11,127 nucleotides of DNA from an uncultured Ruminococcus sp. GTDB taxonomy: Bacteria > Bacillota > Clostridia > Oscillospirales > Ruminococcaceae. Below are positions 4,974-11,127 of this stretch, piece after piece. The DNA lies in assembly GCA_946537565.1 (NCBI GenBank), contig CAMNFW010000052.1, positions 1 through 11,127 of the forward strand, given 5' to 3'. A program made the position numbers and the translations under genes. The notes below the pieces were generated by a model. The model saw nothing but the letters and a program-made list of their open reading frames with translations. It searched no databases and was not told the origin of the DNA. Each line of letters starts with the position of its first letter. The first letter of the stretch is position 1.

Positions 4974-7859
4974 ATGAAAAATTATCAGAGAATTTTAGCA
5001 GGAGTTGTGGCAGCAGCTTGTTCAGCAGCAGCTACAGGTTCTATCGCATATGCAAAGAATAATAAAAATAATAATCAGGAGAGGACTGCTGTCAGTGTAA
5101 AGGGCGAAAGTGAAAAGGCTCCCCGTAAGGCTGCCCAGGGTAAAGCCAATAAGAATGAGACTGTGTATGTCCTCTGCAATAACGATTCATCGGTTAGGAA
5201 TGTGGTGGTCAGCGACTGGCTGAAAAATACCGGTGCTGCTTCTTCACTGGAGGATGTCTCTGATCTTGCGGATATCGTCAATGTCAAGGGCGATGAAGTG
5301 TTCTCCCAGTCCGGCGATGAGCTTAACTGGAGCGCTGGCGGCAGCGATATCTACTATCAGGGCACCACAGACAAGGAGTTGCCTGTTGATGTCACTATGA
5401 CCTATTACCTGGACGGCACCCAGATTTCTCCAGAAGCTCTTAAGGGCAAAAGCGGTCATGTTACTATCCGCTGGGATTATTCCAATAAGCTCAAAACTAC
5501 TAAGCTCATCGGCGGTGAACAGAAAGAGATATACGTTCCCTTCCTTACTGCCAGTGCTGCTGTTTTAGATACGAGTAAATTCCTCAACGTTGAAGCTGTC
5601 AACGGAAAAATTATCTCTGACGGCGAAAGAATAATCGCTGTCGGTGCAGCATTCCCAGGACTTACTGAAAGTCTTGGTCTTGGTGAAAATAAGGATATCG
5701 ACTTTGAGCTGCCGGAGTATTTTGAGATATCAGCTGATGTTACAGACTTTGAAATGGGTACATCAGTGACAGTTGTCTCTAACGAGATCTTCTCAAAGCT
5801 TGATATCGACGAAAATATGTCCTTTGACGATCTTACCGATAAGCTCACTGAACTCAGTGACGGTGCTAAAAAGCTCCAGGACGGTGCTGCTCAGCTGTAT
5901 GACGGTATTTCTACTCTCAGCAGCAAGTCCGGCGATCTCACTGAGGGCGTTGACAAGCTGAAAAACGGCGCAAAACAGCTCAGTGACGGTGCCGGTCAGT
6001 TAAGCTCAGGTTCAGCTCAGCTGACTGACGGCGCAAAATCTCTTGCAGATGGTGCAGCTGCCCTCAATGACGGTGCTAAGTCTGCAAAGGACGGTTCAAA
6101 ACAGCTCGCTGACGGTATCAGTGAGGCTGGAGCAGGTTCGGCAGAGCTTTCAAAGGGTGCAGATGAACTCAATAACGGCGCAGCAGATCTTGCCGAGGGC
6201 ATAAAGTCTGCTAAGGAAGGTTCAGATGAACTGGTCAAGGGCTATGAACAGGTTGATCAGGGTACAGCAGCTCTCAGTGAGGGTTCAGCTTCATTCAGCT
6301 CAGGTATTGCAGCTCTGGCTGACGGTGCAGCACAGGTGGATTCCGGTGCAGCACAGCTGTCTGAAAATATGACAGCGTTTGCTTCCGGAGCTTCACGGCT
6401 CAGCGAATCTGCCGATACCCTTTCAAAAGGAATCACCTCAGCTAAAAATGGTGCAGATGCTGTCAGCAGCGGTTTAAACTCCGCTAAGGCTGGTGCAGAT
6501 GAACTTGCTGCCGGTGCAGGTCAGCTTTCACAGGGTGCAGCTGAACTTTCAGCCGGTATGGATTCTGCAAAAGCAGGTGCAGATGCAGTCAGTGAGGGTA
6601 TAAACTCCGCAAAGACTGGTGCAGATACTCTTACAGCCGGCGCTCAGCAGCTTACAGAAGGTGCAGGCGAGCTTGAAGCTGGTCTTGTATATGCCGGTGC
6701 AAATCTTGATACCACTATCGCAGCAAATGAACAGGCTCTTGCAGCTTTACAGGCTGTATATGCTCAGTCTCCTTCCGAGGAGCTGGCTGCCGCTATTGGT
6801 ACTCTTCAGCAGACTATCGACGCTCAGAAACAGATCGCTCAGAGTATGGAAGAGGGCGGTCAGCTCAATAACGGCGCTGCTGCCATTTCAGCTGGCGCTC
6901 AGCAGCTTACAGGCGGTCTTGGTCAGCTTTCAGAGGGACTTTCCGCAGCTCAGACCGGTACTGATTCTCTCAGCCAGGGCATGACCTCACTCAATGACGG
7001 TGCGGCAGCTCTTTCAGCAGGCGCTCAGGATCTGGACGGCGGACTTGGACAGCTTTCAGCAGGCCTTGAAGCAGCACAGAACGGTACTGCTGATTTATAT
7101 AAAGGCATGATCGAACTTGACGAAGGCGGACAGCAGCTGGCTGCCGGTGCAGGACAGCTTTCAGATTATTCCGTGCTTCTCTCACAGGGTGCAGCTTCAC
7201 TTTCCGGCGGTGCATCACAGCTCAACGCAGGCGTTGGAACACTTTCAGCCGGAAGCACTGATCTTGTCGGCGGACTTGATACTCTTATCGCCGGCATAAA
7301 TCGACTTTCCGCAGGAAATCTCGCCCTCAACGGCGGTCTCGGTCAGCTTTACACAGGCTCGTTTACATTAACTGACGGCACTGCACAGCTGGCAGCCGGC
7401 GCACAGGCTCTTAACGGCGGTTTCGGTCAGCTTACTGCTGGCTCAGCTGCACTGGATAACGGTATTGCTCAGCTTTACAGCGGCAGCGGTCAGTTGTCCG
7501 GCGGTGCAGATACGCTTTATAAATCTCTCGTAACTTTCAAGACCGGTGCAGCTTCTCTCAGCAGCGGTGCAGATGAACTTTACACAGGCATCGGCACGCT
7601 CAGTGACGGTGCGGTCGCACTTATTGACGGTGTAGGACAGCTTCGTGACGGTGCTGAGCAGCTCAGCGGAGGCATGATAAAATTCAATGACGAAGGAATC
7701 AGCAGGATAACCGCTGCGGCTGACGAGCTTCTTCCCGGAATCACCGACCGCCTTAACGCTATCCGTGAGGCTTCTCAGGAGTACACCACCTATTCCGGAA
7801 AATCTGATGATATGGACGGCAGTGTCAGGTTCATTTATATGTTTGACGGAACAGATTGA
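4974..7859 (+). CDS. secreted Leu/Gly heptad-repeat rod protein
   Basis: A 961-residue exported protein. Residues 1-27 form a signal sequence with a hydrophobic core and an AYA cleavage site before KNN. Residues about 60-285 look like a globular, beta-rich domain. Residues about 287-902 are mostly xxxLxxG heptads (for example LSDGAKKLQDGAAQLYDG), with one break at about 570-625 made of Ala/Gln-rich helix-like sequence. The last 60 residues are non-repetitive, with no C-terminal membrane helix or LPXTG motif. This heptad is a recognised pattern (TIGR03057) found inside MMPL transporters and YhgE/Pip/EsaA-type surface proteins. Here it is a free-standing protein in the transporter operon. AGGGGGAG at 4958-4965 is its ribosome binding site. 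I infer an extracellular rod working with the MMPL pump, perhaps reaching through the cell wall. It could instead be an independent surface protein. Confidence 0.88.
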   Translation: MKNYQRILAGVVAAACSAAATGSIAYAKNNKNNNQERTAVSVKGESEKAPRKAAQGKANKNETVYVLCNNDSSVRNVVVSDWLKNTGAASSLEDVSDLADIVNVKGDEVFSQSGDELNWSAGGSDIYYQGTTDKELPVDVTMTYYLDGTQISPEALKGKSGHVTIRWDYSNKLKTTKLIGGEQKEIYVPFLTASAAVLDTSKFLNVEAVNGKIISDGERIIAVGAAFPGLTESLGLGENKDIDFELPEYFEISADVTDFEMGTSVTVVSNEIFSKLDIDENMSFDDLTDKLTELSDGAKKLQDGAAQLYDGISTLSSKSGDLTEGVDKLKNGAKQLSDGAGQLSSGSAQLTDGAKSLADGAAALNDGAKSAKDGSKQLADGISEAGAGSAELSKGADELNNGAADLAEGIKSAKEGSDELVKGYEQVDQGTAALSEGSASFSSGIAALADGAAQVDSGAAQLSENMTAFASGASRLSESADTLSKGITSAKNGADAVSSGLNSAKAGADELAAGAGQLSQGAAELSAGMDSAKAGADAVSEGINSAKTGADTLTAGAQQLTEGAGELEAGLVYAGANLDTTIAANEQALAALQAVYAQSPSEELAAAIGTLQQTIDAQKQIAQSMEEGGQLNNGAAAISAGAQQLTGGLGQLSEGLSAAQTGTDSLSQGMTSLNDGAAALSAGAQDLDGGLGQLSAGLEAAQNGTADLYKGMIELDEGGQQLAAGAGQLSDYSVLLSQGAASLSGGASQLNAGVGTLSAGSTDLVGGLDTLIAGINRLSAGNLALNGGLGQLYTGSFTLTDGTAQLAAGAQALNGGFGQLTAGSAALDNGIAQLYSGSGQLSGGADTLYKSLVTFKTGAASLSSGADELYTGIGTLSDGAVALIDGVGQLRDGAEQLSGGMIKFNDEGISRITAAADELLPGITDRLNAIREASQEYTTYSGKSDDMDGSVRFIYMFDGTD
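6438..6689 (+). repeat. two tandem 126-bp units in the heptad gene (pair 1)
   Basis: Codons 489-530 and 531-572 are two adjacent 42-residue units, each six heptads long. The first starts SAKNGADAVSSG and the second SAKAGADAVSEG, and they match along most of their length. This points to duplication of a block of six heptads and not of single heptads. Confidence 0.8.
6864..7115 (+). repeat. two tandem 126-bp units in the heptad gene (pair 2)
   Basis: Codons 631-672 and 673-714 form a second pair of 42-residue units, beginning LNNGAAAISAG and LNDGAAALSAG. They have the same six-heptad period as pair 1 but a different sequence, so they arose as a separate duplication. The pair lies just after the non-heptad break. 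Confidence 0.8.
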
Positions 7860-7879
7860 AATTGACAATCACATAACAG

Positions 7880-7910
7880 CGTCCGCAGTGTTTTCACTTA
7901 CAGCCGGACG
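7880..7910 (+). other. nested inverted repeat after the heptad gene
   Basis: CGTCCG (7880-7885) and CGGACG (7905-7910) enclose a second small hairpin, AGTG-TTTT-CACT (7887-7898). No T-run follows, so it is not itself a terminator. It may be a 3' structure of the operon transcript ahead of the real terminator at 7955. Confidence 0.4.
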
Positions 7911-7954
7911 GTATATATAGATCAAGCTATCTCCTTCTCCTTATATCAATACCA

Positions 7955-7994
7955 GCGAAACTGTCTCAGAAATGGGGCAGTTTTCGCATTTTTT
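7955..7994 (+). terminator. intrinsic terminator of the MMPL/heptad operon
   Basis: A long stem pairs GCGAAACTGTCTC with GGGGCAGTTTTCGC, with a one-base bulge and wobble pairs and a short loop. It is followed by six T residues (7989-7994). It lies about 95 nt after the heptad-protein stop codon and is the only good terminator between it and the cellulase gene. Confidence 0.85.
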
Positions 7995-8211
7995 CAGGTC
8001 TGTTCAAGATAACAGGAGCTGAGGATTTGCCGCCGGAGGGACTGTATATTTTATGTGCCGGTCAACGCTGAATTAAAATTAATTCACAGTAAATTAATAT
8101 TTGCGGTCTGACAGCAAAATTTGAAATAGCAATTAAGTACAAAAAAGCAATATAGTCATTGTGTGGTCTTCACAAATAATTTTGTCAATTGTATAAAATT
8201 AAAGATTTCCG
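7995..8211. other. AT-rich upstream region of the cellulase with two inverted repeats
   Basis: No gene is visible here. Two AT-rich inverted repeats stand out. The first is ATTAATT-N7-AATTAAT (8078-8098). The second is TAATTTT-N11-AAAATTA (8177-8201), whose spacer contains CAATTG and which ends 10 bp before the cellulase -35 box. Their position suggests possible regulator sites, but AT-rich DNA produces such repeats by chance, so this is tentative. Confidence 0.35.
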
Positions 8212-8240
8212 TTGACATTCTGTTCATTTTGTGTTACATT
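8212..8240 (+). promoter_or_regulatory. sigma-A promoter of the cellulase gene
   Basis: A perfect TTGACA (8212-8217), a 17-nt spacer and TACATT (8235-8240) with TGT directly before it form an extended -10 promoter. The predicted start near 8247 gives a leader of only about 29 nt containing AAGGAG at 8260-8265. The weaker -10 box leaves room for activation. Confidence 0.75.
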
Positions 8241-8275
8241 ATTAGTAACAATATTTATAAAGGAGTATGATAACC

Positions 8276-10738
8276 ATGAAAAAATTTAACAAGGCATTTT
8301 CCCTCTTGACTGCCTCTGTCATGGCATCGGGAATCTGCGCCGCAAACATCAGCAGCTTAGGCACTGCTGATGCTGCTTCTTCCTCAGCTGTAGCACTGGT
8401 TGAGGCTATGGGTCAGGGTTGGAATTTAGGCAACACCTTCGACAGCACCAATACCTGGACTAAACCGCTGACTCCAGAGGCTATCGAAACTGCCTGGGGC
8501 AACCCCGTTACCACCGAGGCTATGATCAAGGAGATCAAAAAGAGCGGCTTCAAGACTGTCCGCATCCCGATCACCTGGTATCAGATGATGTCCGACAGCG
8601 GCGTTCCCAATGAAGAGTGGCTGGCAAGAATCAAGCAGGTCGTTGATTACTGTATTGATAACGATATGTACGCTATCATCAACACCCACCACGATGAGGC
8701 TAATGCCGGCGGCTGGATAAACGGCACGGGCGTTTCCACTAAGTTCGCTACACTCTGGAAGAATATCGCTGAGTATTTCAAGGACTATGACCAGCACCTG
8801 GTATTCGAGGGCATGAACGAAGAGGATCTTGACAATGCCACAATGATGAGCCTCAATCAGACCTTCGTTGATACCGTTAGAGCTACCGGCGGCAATAATG
8901 CTAACCGTCTGCTTCTTGTTGAAGCTCAGGCTAACAACACTGACAAGGCTCTCGACAGCAGCTTCTCTGCTCCTAACGACAGCGCAAATATGCTGGCTGT
9001 TTCTGTTCATTACTATGAGCCTTCAACCTTCTGCGTTGCTAAGCTCAACAGCAACTGGGGTCATCAGGAAACCTGGGGCACTGCTTCTGATATCACTAAG
9101 ATGCAGAACCACCTCGACAGCCTCCAGAAAAAATTCATCGACAACGGCATCGGTGTTATCATCGGTGAGTACGGCGTTGACACCTCTTCTGCCGGCGGCA
9201 AGGATGACGCTTCTATGAAGAAGTTCCTTAAGGAAGTTTCAAACTATGCTCTCAGCAAGGACGGTATGTGTCCTGTTCTCTGGGATATGTCCGTAAAGAC
9301 CGGCACTAACGGCGGCGAAGGTGATATGTATTACTTCAACAGAAATACCCTTGAATGGTATGACCCTGAGATCAAGGAGATCTTCATTAACAATGACGGT
9401 TCTGTTGATACCTCCGGCAAGACCGACCGTGTAACTTTCAGCGCTGCTGATATTCAGAAAATCGACGAGAAGAGCGGCAAGCCTTACTATTATATTGACC
9501 TTTCTCCTTATAAAGAGTTTGACGTTAATCTTTCCTCTGCCGTTGTAAAGTTCAGCATGACTGCTTCCGGCAGCACCGAGGCAAGCGGCGATATCGCCTG
9601 CAGCTTCAATGTTAACGGAAATGACGAAAATCTTTATTATTCAAATATCGACACAGCTGTCGGTATCAATGATACCAGCGCAACTATCGACCTCTCCGGT
9701 GCCGAGCCCTTCAATGTTGAATGGGATAAGACCGGCGCTGTTACTAAAACTGTCGATGGTAAGATAGATATGGACTACCTTAAGTTCGAGAACTGGTGGA
9801 CATGGGCAAACAATGGCGACGCTTCTGTTGATTTCGACAGCGTTACTATCATCTTCGACGGCTATGTTACAAGCGATATCGCAGACGTTACAACTACTAC
9901 AAAGAATGTTACTACTACCACCACTGCTACTACCACTAAGACTCCTGTTACTACAACTACTACTGTTTCTACAGAAGAGGGTCAGACTACTACCACCACT
10001 GAGTATGTAAACTTTGAGGGCGTTCTCGGAAACGCTTTCGTAGCTGGTCAGATGGGCGGCTACAAGCACTTCAAGCTGGCTGATATGACTGAGGAAGACG
10101 GCGTTGTTGCAGCTGTTGACGGTGACGGTCAGTATGAAGCTTCATGGACAATAACCGGTGACGGTACAGGCTCTATCGAGTTCCTGGTTCTCCAGATAGA
10201 TCCTACTGAGGAGTTCGACAATCCTTTCACTACAGACGCATTCCCCGATCTTACACTTACTGTTGACAAGATCTATGTTGACGGAAAAGAGATCGCTTTC
10301 ACACAGAATGATGCCGCTTATAACCTCAGATACTATGAGAGCGGAATCGCTTCTTCAAGAGCTTACCTCAGAACTAACTGGGGCGTAAATGACGGTGTTG
10401 ACCTGGGTGTTGAGCCTGAGACAACTGTTATGAGCGAGATCAAGGTTCTCTTTACTGTTGGCGGTACAAACAGAGAAGGTACTTCTAATGTAACTCCTGT
10501 TGACGATAAGACTGTTTACGGTGATGCTAACCTGGACGGCAAGGTTACAGTTGCTGATGCAGTTGCTATTCTCCAGCACGTTGCACTTAAGGATAAGTAC
10601 GGTCTCGTTGATGAGGCTCTTAACAACGCTGACGTATACAGCAGAGGCGACGGTGTTACAGCTATGGACGCACTTTCTATCCAGAAGCTTGATGCCGGTG
10701 TTATCAAGTCACTTCCAGAGTCAGTACAGGCTTCATAA
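8276..10738 (+). CDS. cellulosomal GH5 endoglucanase with dockerin
   Basis: An 820-residue secreted enzyme. Residues 1-33 are a signal peptide. Residues about 38-375 are a GH5 barrel, most like subfamily 4, with GWNLGNTFD, TAWGNP, VRIPITW (Arg96), NTHHDE (His138), FEGMNEE with acid/base Glu182, HYYEP (His245), IIGEYG with nucleophile Glu298, and LWDMS (Trp336). It should cleave beta-1,4-glucan or a related hemicellulose. Residues 385-533 form an unassigned beta-rich module. Residues 539-576 are a Thr-rich linker. Residues 577-742 form a second unassigned beta-rich module; either may bind carbohydrate. Residues 748-820 are a type I dockerin, with a canonical calcium loop at 750-761 and an altered one at 786-798, for docking onto a cellulosome cohesin. 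ATG 8276 was chosen because ATG 8267 lies 1 nt from AAGGAG, too close to use. It has its own promoter and terminator. Confidence 0.94.
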   Translation: MKKFNKAFSLLTASVMASGICAANISSLGTADAASSSAVALVEAMGQGWNLGNTFDSTNTWTKPLTPEAIETAWGNPVTTEAMIKEIKKSGFKTVRIPITWYQMMSDSGVPNEEWLARIKQVVDYCIDNDMYAIINTHHDEANAGGWINGTGVSTKFATLWKNIAEYFKDYDQHLVFEGMNEEDLDNATMMSLNQTFVDTVRATGGNNANRLLLVEAQANNTDKALDSSFSAPNDSANMLAVSVHYYEPSTFCVAKLNSNWGHQETWGTASDITKMQNHLDSLQKKFIDNGIGVIIGEYGVDTSSAGGKDDASMKKFLKEVSNYALSKDGMCPVLWDMSVKTGTNGGEGDMYYFNRNTLEWYDPEIKEIFINNDGSVDTSGKTDRVTFSAADIQKIDEKSGKPYYYIDLSPYKEFDVNLSSAVVKFSMTASGSTEASGDIACSFNVNGNDENLYYSNIDTAVGINDTSATIDLSGAEPFNVEWDKTGAVTKTVDGKIDMDYLKFENWWTWANNGDASVDFDSVTIIFDGYVTSDIADVTTTTKNVTTTTTATTTKTPVTTTTTVSTEEGQTTTTTEYVNFEGVLGNAFVAGQMGGYKHFKLADMTEEDGVVAAVDGDGQYEASWTITGDGTGSIEFLVLQIDPTEEFDNPFTTDAFPDLTLTVDKIYVDGKEIAFTQNDAAYNLRYYESGIASSRAYLRTNWGVNDGVDLGVEPETTVMSEIKVLFTVGGTNREGTSNVTPVDDKTVYGDANLDGKVTVADAVAILQHVALKDKYGLVDEALNNADVYSRGDGVTAMDALSIQKLDAGVIKSLPESVQAS
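9890..10000 (+). repeat. ACT/ACC-rich microsatellite encoding the Thr linker
   Basis: Codons 539-575 are mainly threonine codons ACT, ACA and ACC in tracts of three to five, broken by a few Lys, Val, Pro, Ser, Glu and Gln codons. They encode the flexible linker between the two accessory modules of the cellulase. Such tracts are prone to slippage, so length may vary between strains. Confidence 0.85.
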
Positions 10739-10750
10739 AACATGAAAATA

Positions 10751-10784
10751 ATGGGCACTGATGTATGTCAGTGTCCATTTTTTT
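10751..10784 (+). terminator. intrinsic terminator of the cellulase gene
   Basis: ATGGGCACTG pairs with CAGTGTCCAT around an 8-nt loop, with one G-U pair, and is followed by seven T residues (10778-10784). It begins 12 nt after the cellulase stop codon. It makes the cellulase a single-gene transcription unit. Confidence 0.92.
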
Positions 10785-10818
10785 GTTTAGCCGTCAGCTG
10801 TCAGCTTTGGGCATAATT

Positions 10819-10843
10819 TGTCAGTGTCCGTAGTTTACACTGA
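10819..10843. other. second hairpin sharing the terminator arm sequence
   Basis: The 11-mer TGTCAGTGTCC from the terminator (10766-10776) recurs at 10819-10829. Here TCAGTGT (10821-10827) can pair with ACACTGA (10837-10843). No T-run follows. It ends about 18 bp upstream of the next promoter and may be a remnant of a duplicated terminator or a regulator site. A tandem GTCAGCT repeat lies just before it (10793-10806). Confidence 0.4.
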
Positions 10844-10861
10844 ACTTTCATTTGTATATCA

Positions 10862-10890
10862 TTGACTTTTGCGAAATAAGAATGTATAAT
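10862..10890 (+). promoter_or_regulatory. sigma-A promoter of the zinc-ribbon gene
   Basis: TTGACT (10862-10867), a 17-nt spacer and a perfect TATAAT (10885-10890). Transcription would begin near 10897, just upstream of AAGGGAGG (10906-10913). An in-frame ATG at 10901 would then have almost no leader, which supports the TTG start at 10922. Confidence 0.85.
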
Positions 10891-10921
10891 GAAAATAGAA
10901 ATGATAAGGGAGGCAGATAGA

Positions 10922-11127
10922 TTGTATTGTATAGCTTGTGGAAAACAGATAGACAGCGACGCAGTTTATTGCAATCACTGCGGTTTCAAACAGACTGATG
11001 ATTTAAGCACCTTTACTCCGCCCCTTGAGCCTGAAGCTCAGCAGGAAAACGATATTTTTGCCGCTGAGAAACTGAATGAGCAAAAACCAGAAACTCAGCA
11101 GGAAAATGATATTTTTGCCGCTGAGAA
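10922..11127 (+). CDS. zinc-ribbon protein, 3' end outside window
   Basis: The first 68 codons of a gene that runs off the window. The protein begins MYCIACGKQ, with cysteines at 3, 6, 17 and 20 in two CxxCG knuckles, the double-CxxC zinc ribbon often found at the N-terminus of Firmicute membrane or regulatory proteins. From about residue 38 it becomes acidic and Gln-rich and contains a 19-residue repeat with the core QQENDIFAAE. The start is a TTG at 10922, 8 nt after the strong site AAGGGAGG. The only in-frame ATG (10901) has no ribosome binding site and would put that sequence inside the coding region. A membrane or other functional domain may lie beyond the window. The zinc ribbon is secure; the role is unknown. 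Confidence 0.8.
   Translation, partial: MYCIACGKQIDSDAVYCNHCGFKQTDDLSTFTPPLEPEAQQENDIFAAEKLNEQKPETQQENDIFAAE
11037..11127 (+). repeat. 57-bp in-frame repeat in the zinc-ribbon gene
   Basis: A 57-bp (19-codon) period starts at 11037 and again at 11094. The first 34 bases of the two copies, beginning CTCAGCAGGAAAA, differ at one position. The second copy is cut by the window end, so the total number of copies is unknown. Confidence 0.85.

Noticed and set aside
5830..7680. Regular repeats considered as a CRISPR array
   Set aside because: The period is in frame, encodes the Leu/Gly heptad, and there are no conserved repeats with unique spacers.
7995..8211. Possible small RNA or riboswitch before the cellulase
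   Set aside because: No recognisable fold was seen, and the predicted cellulase transcript starts after this stretch.
8267..8275. Earlier ATG for the cellulase
   Set aside because: It is 1 nt from AAGGAG, too close for initiation; ATG 8276 gives a standard MKK signal peptide.
10901..10921. ATG start for the zinc-ribbon gene
   Set aside because: It would sit about 4 nt from the transcription start with no ribosome binding site, and would translate AAGGGAGG as coding sequence.
1..11127. Insertion sequences, attachment sites or tRNA genes
   Set aside because: No transposase, integrase, terminal repeats or tRNA-like cloverleaf was seen on either strand.

Overview
The window looks like chromosomal DNA from a cellulolytic, dockerin-bearing Ruminococcus, of the R. 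flavefaciens / R. champanellensis type rather than R. albus. The main evidence is a secreted GH5 endoglucanase-type enzyme with a threonine-rich linker and a C-terminal type I dockerin. The low-to-mid G+C content, strong AGGAGG-type ribosome binding sites, consensus sigma-A promoters and the spore protease gene gpr point to the same group of Firmicutes. The species is inferred from family knowledge and was not tested by any search.

Layout. (1) Bases 1-1343 hold rpsT (S20, minus strand) divergent from gpr (spore germination protease, plus strand). rpsT has an almost perfect extended -10 promoter. gpr has a candidate sigma-G-like promoter placed so that its leader would be only about 11 nt. (2) Bases 1422-2548 hold a minus-strand pair, a TetR-family repressor and a small cysteine-cluster (YkgJ/CxxCxxCC) protein, overlapping by 7 nt. 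(3) Bases 2549-2795 are a divergent control region. It has two back-to-back consensus promoters and three copies of the inverted repeat TGAC-N5-GTCA, plus a degenerate fourth. (4) Bases 2796-7859 hold a 708-aa MMPL/RND-type transporter followed by a 961-aa exported protein, most of which is Leu/Gly heptad repeats. (5) Bases 7860-8275 are non-coding and contain a terminator, two AT-rich inverted repeats and a promoter. (6) Bases 8276-10738 encode the GH5-dockerin enzyme, with a terminator directly after it. (7) From 10922 a zinc-ribbon protein with a TTG start and a 19-residue repeat runs off the window end.

How the genes may work together. The TetR repressor appears to control itself, the cysteine-cluster protein and the MMPL/heptad operon. 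One operator overlaps the -35 box of the transporter promoter and a degenerate one overlaps the -35 box of tetR. The transporter has two compact extracellular domains and no heptads, while the heptads sit on a separate secreted protein made from the next gene. This suggests a two-part export or envelope-spanning device, with an integral-membrane RND pump and a long extracellular rod supplied in trans. This is the most interesting candidate for an under-described system here. The cellulase has its own promoter and terminator, and rpsT and gpr look like ordinary housekeeping or sporulation neighbours.
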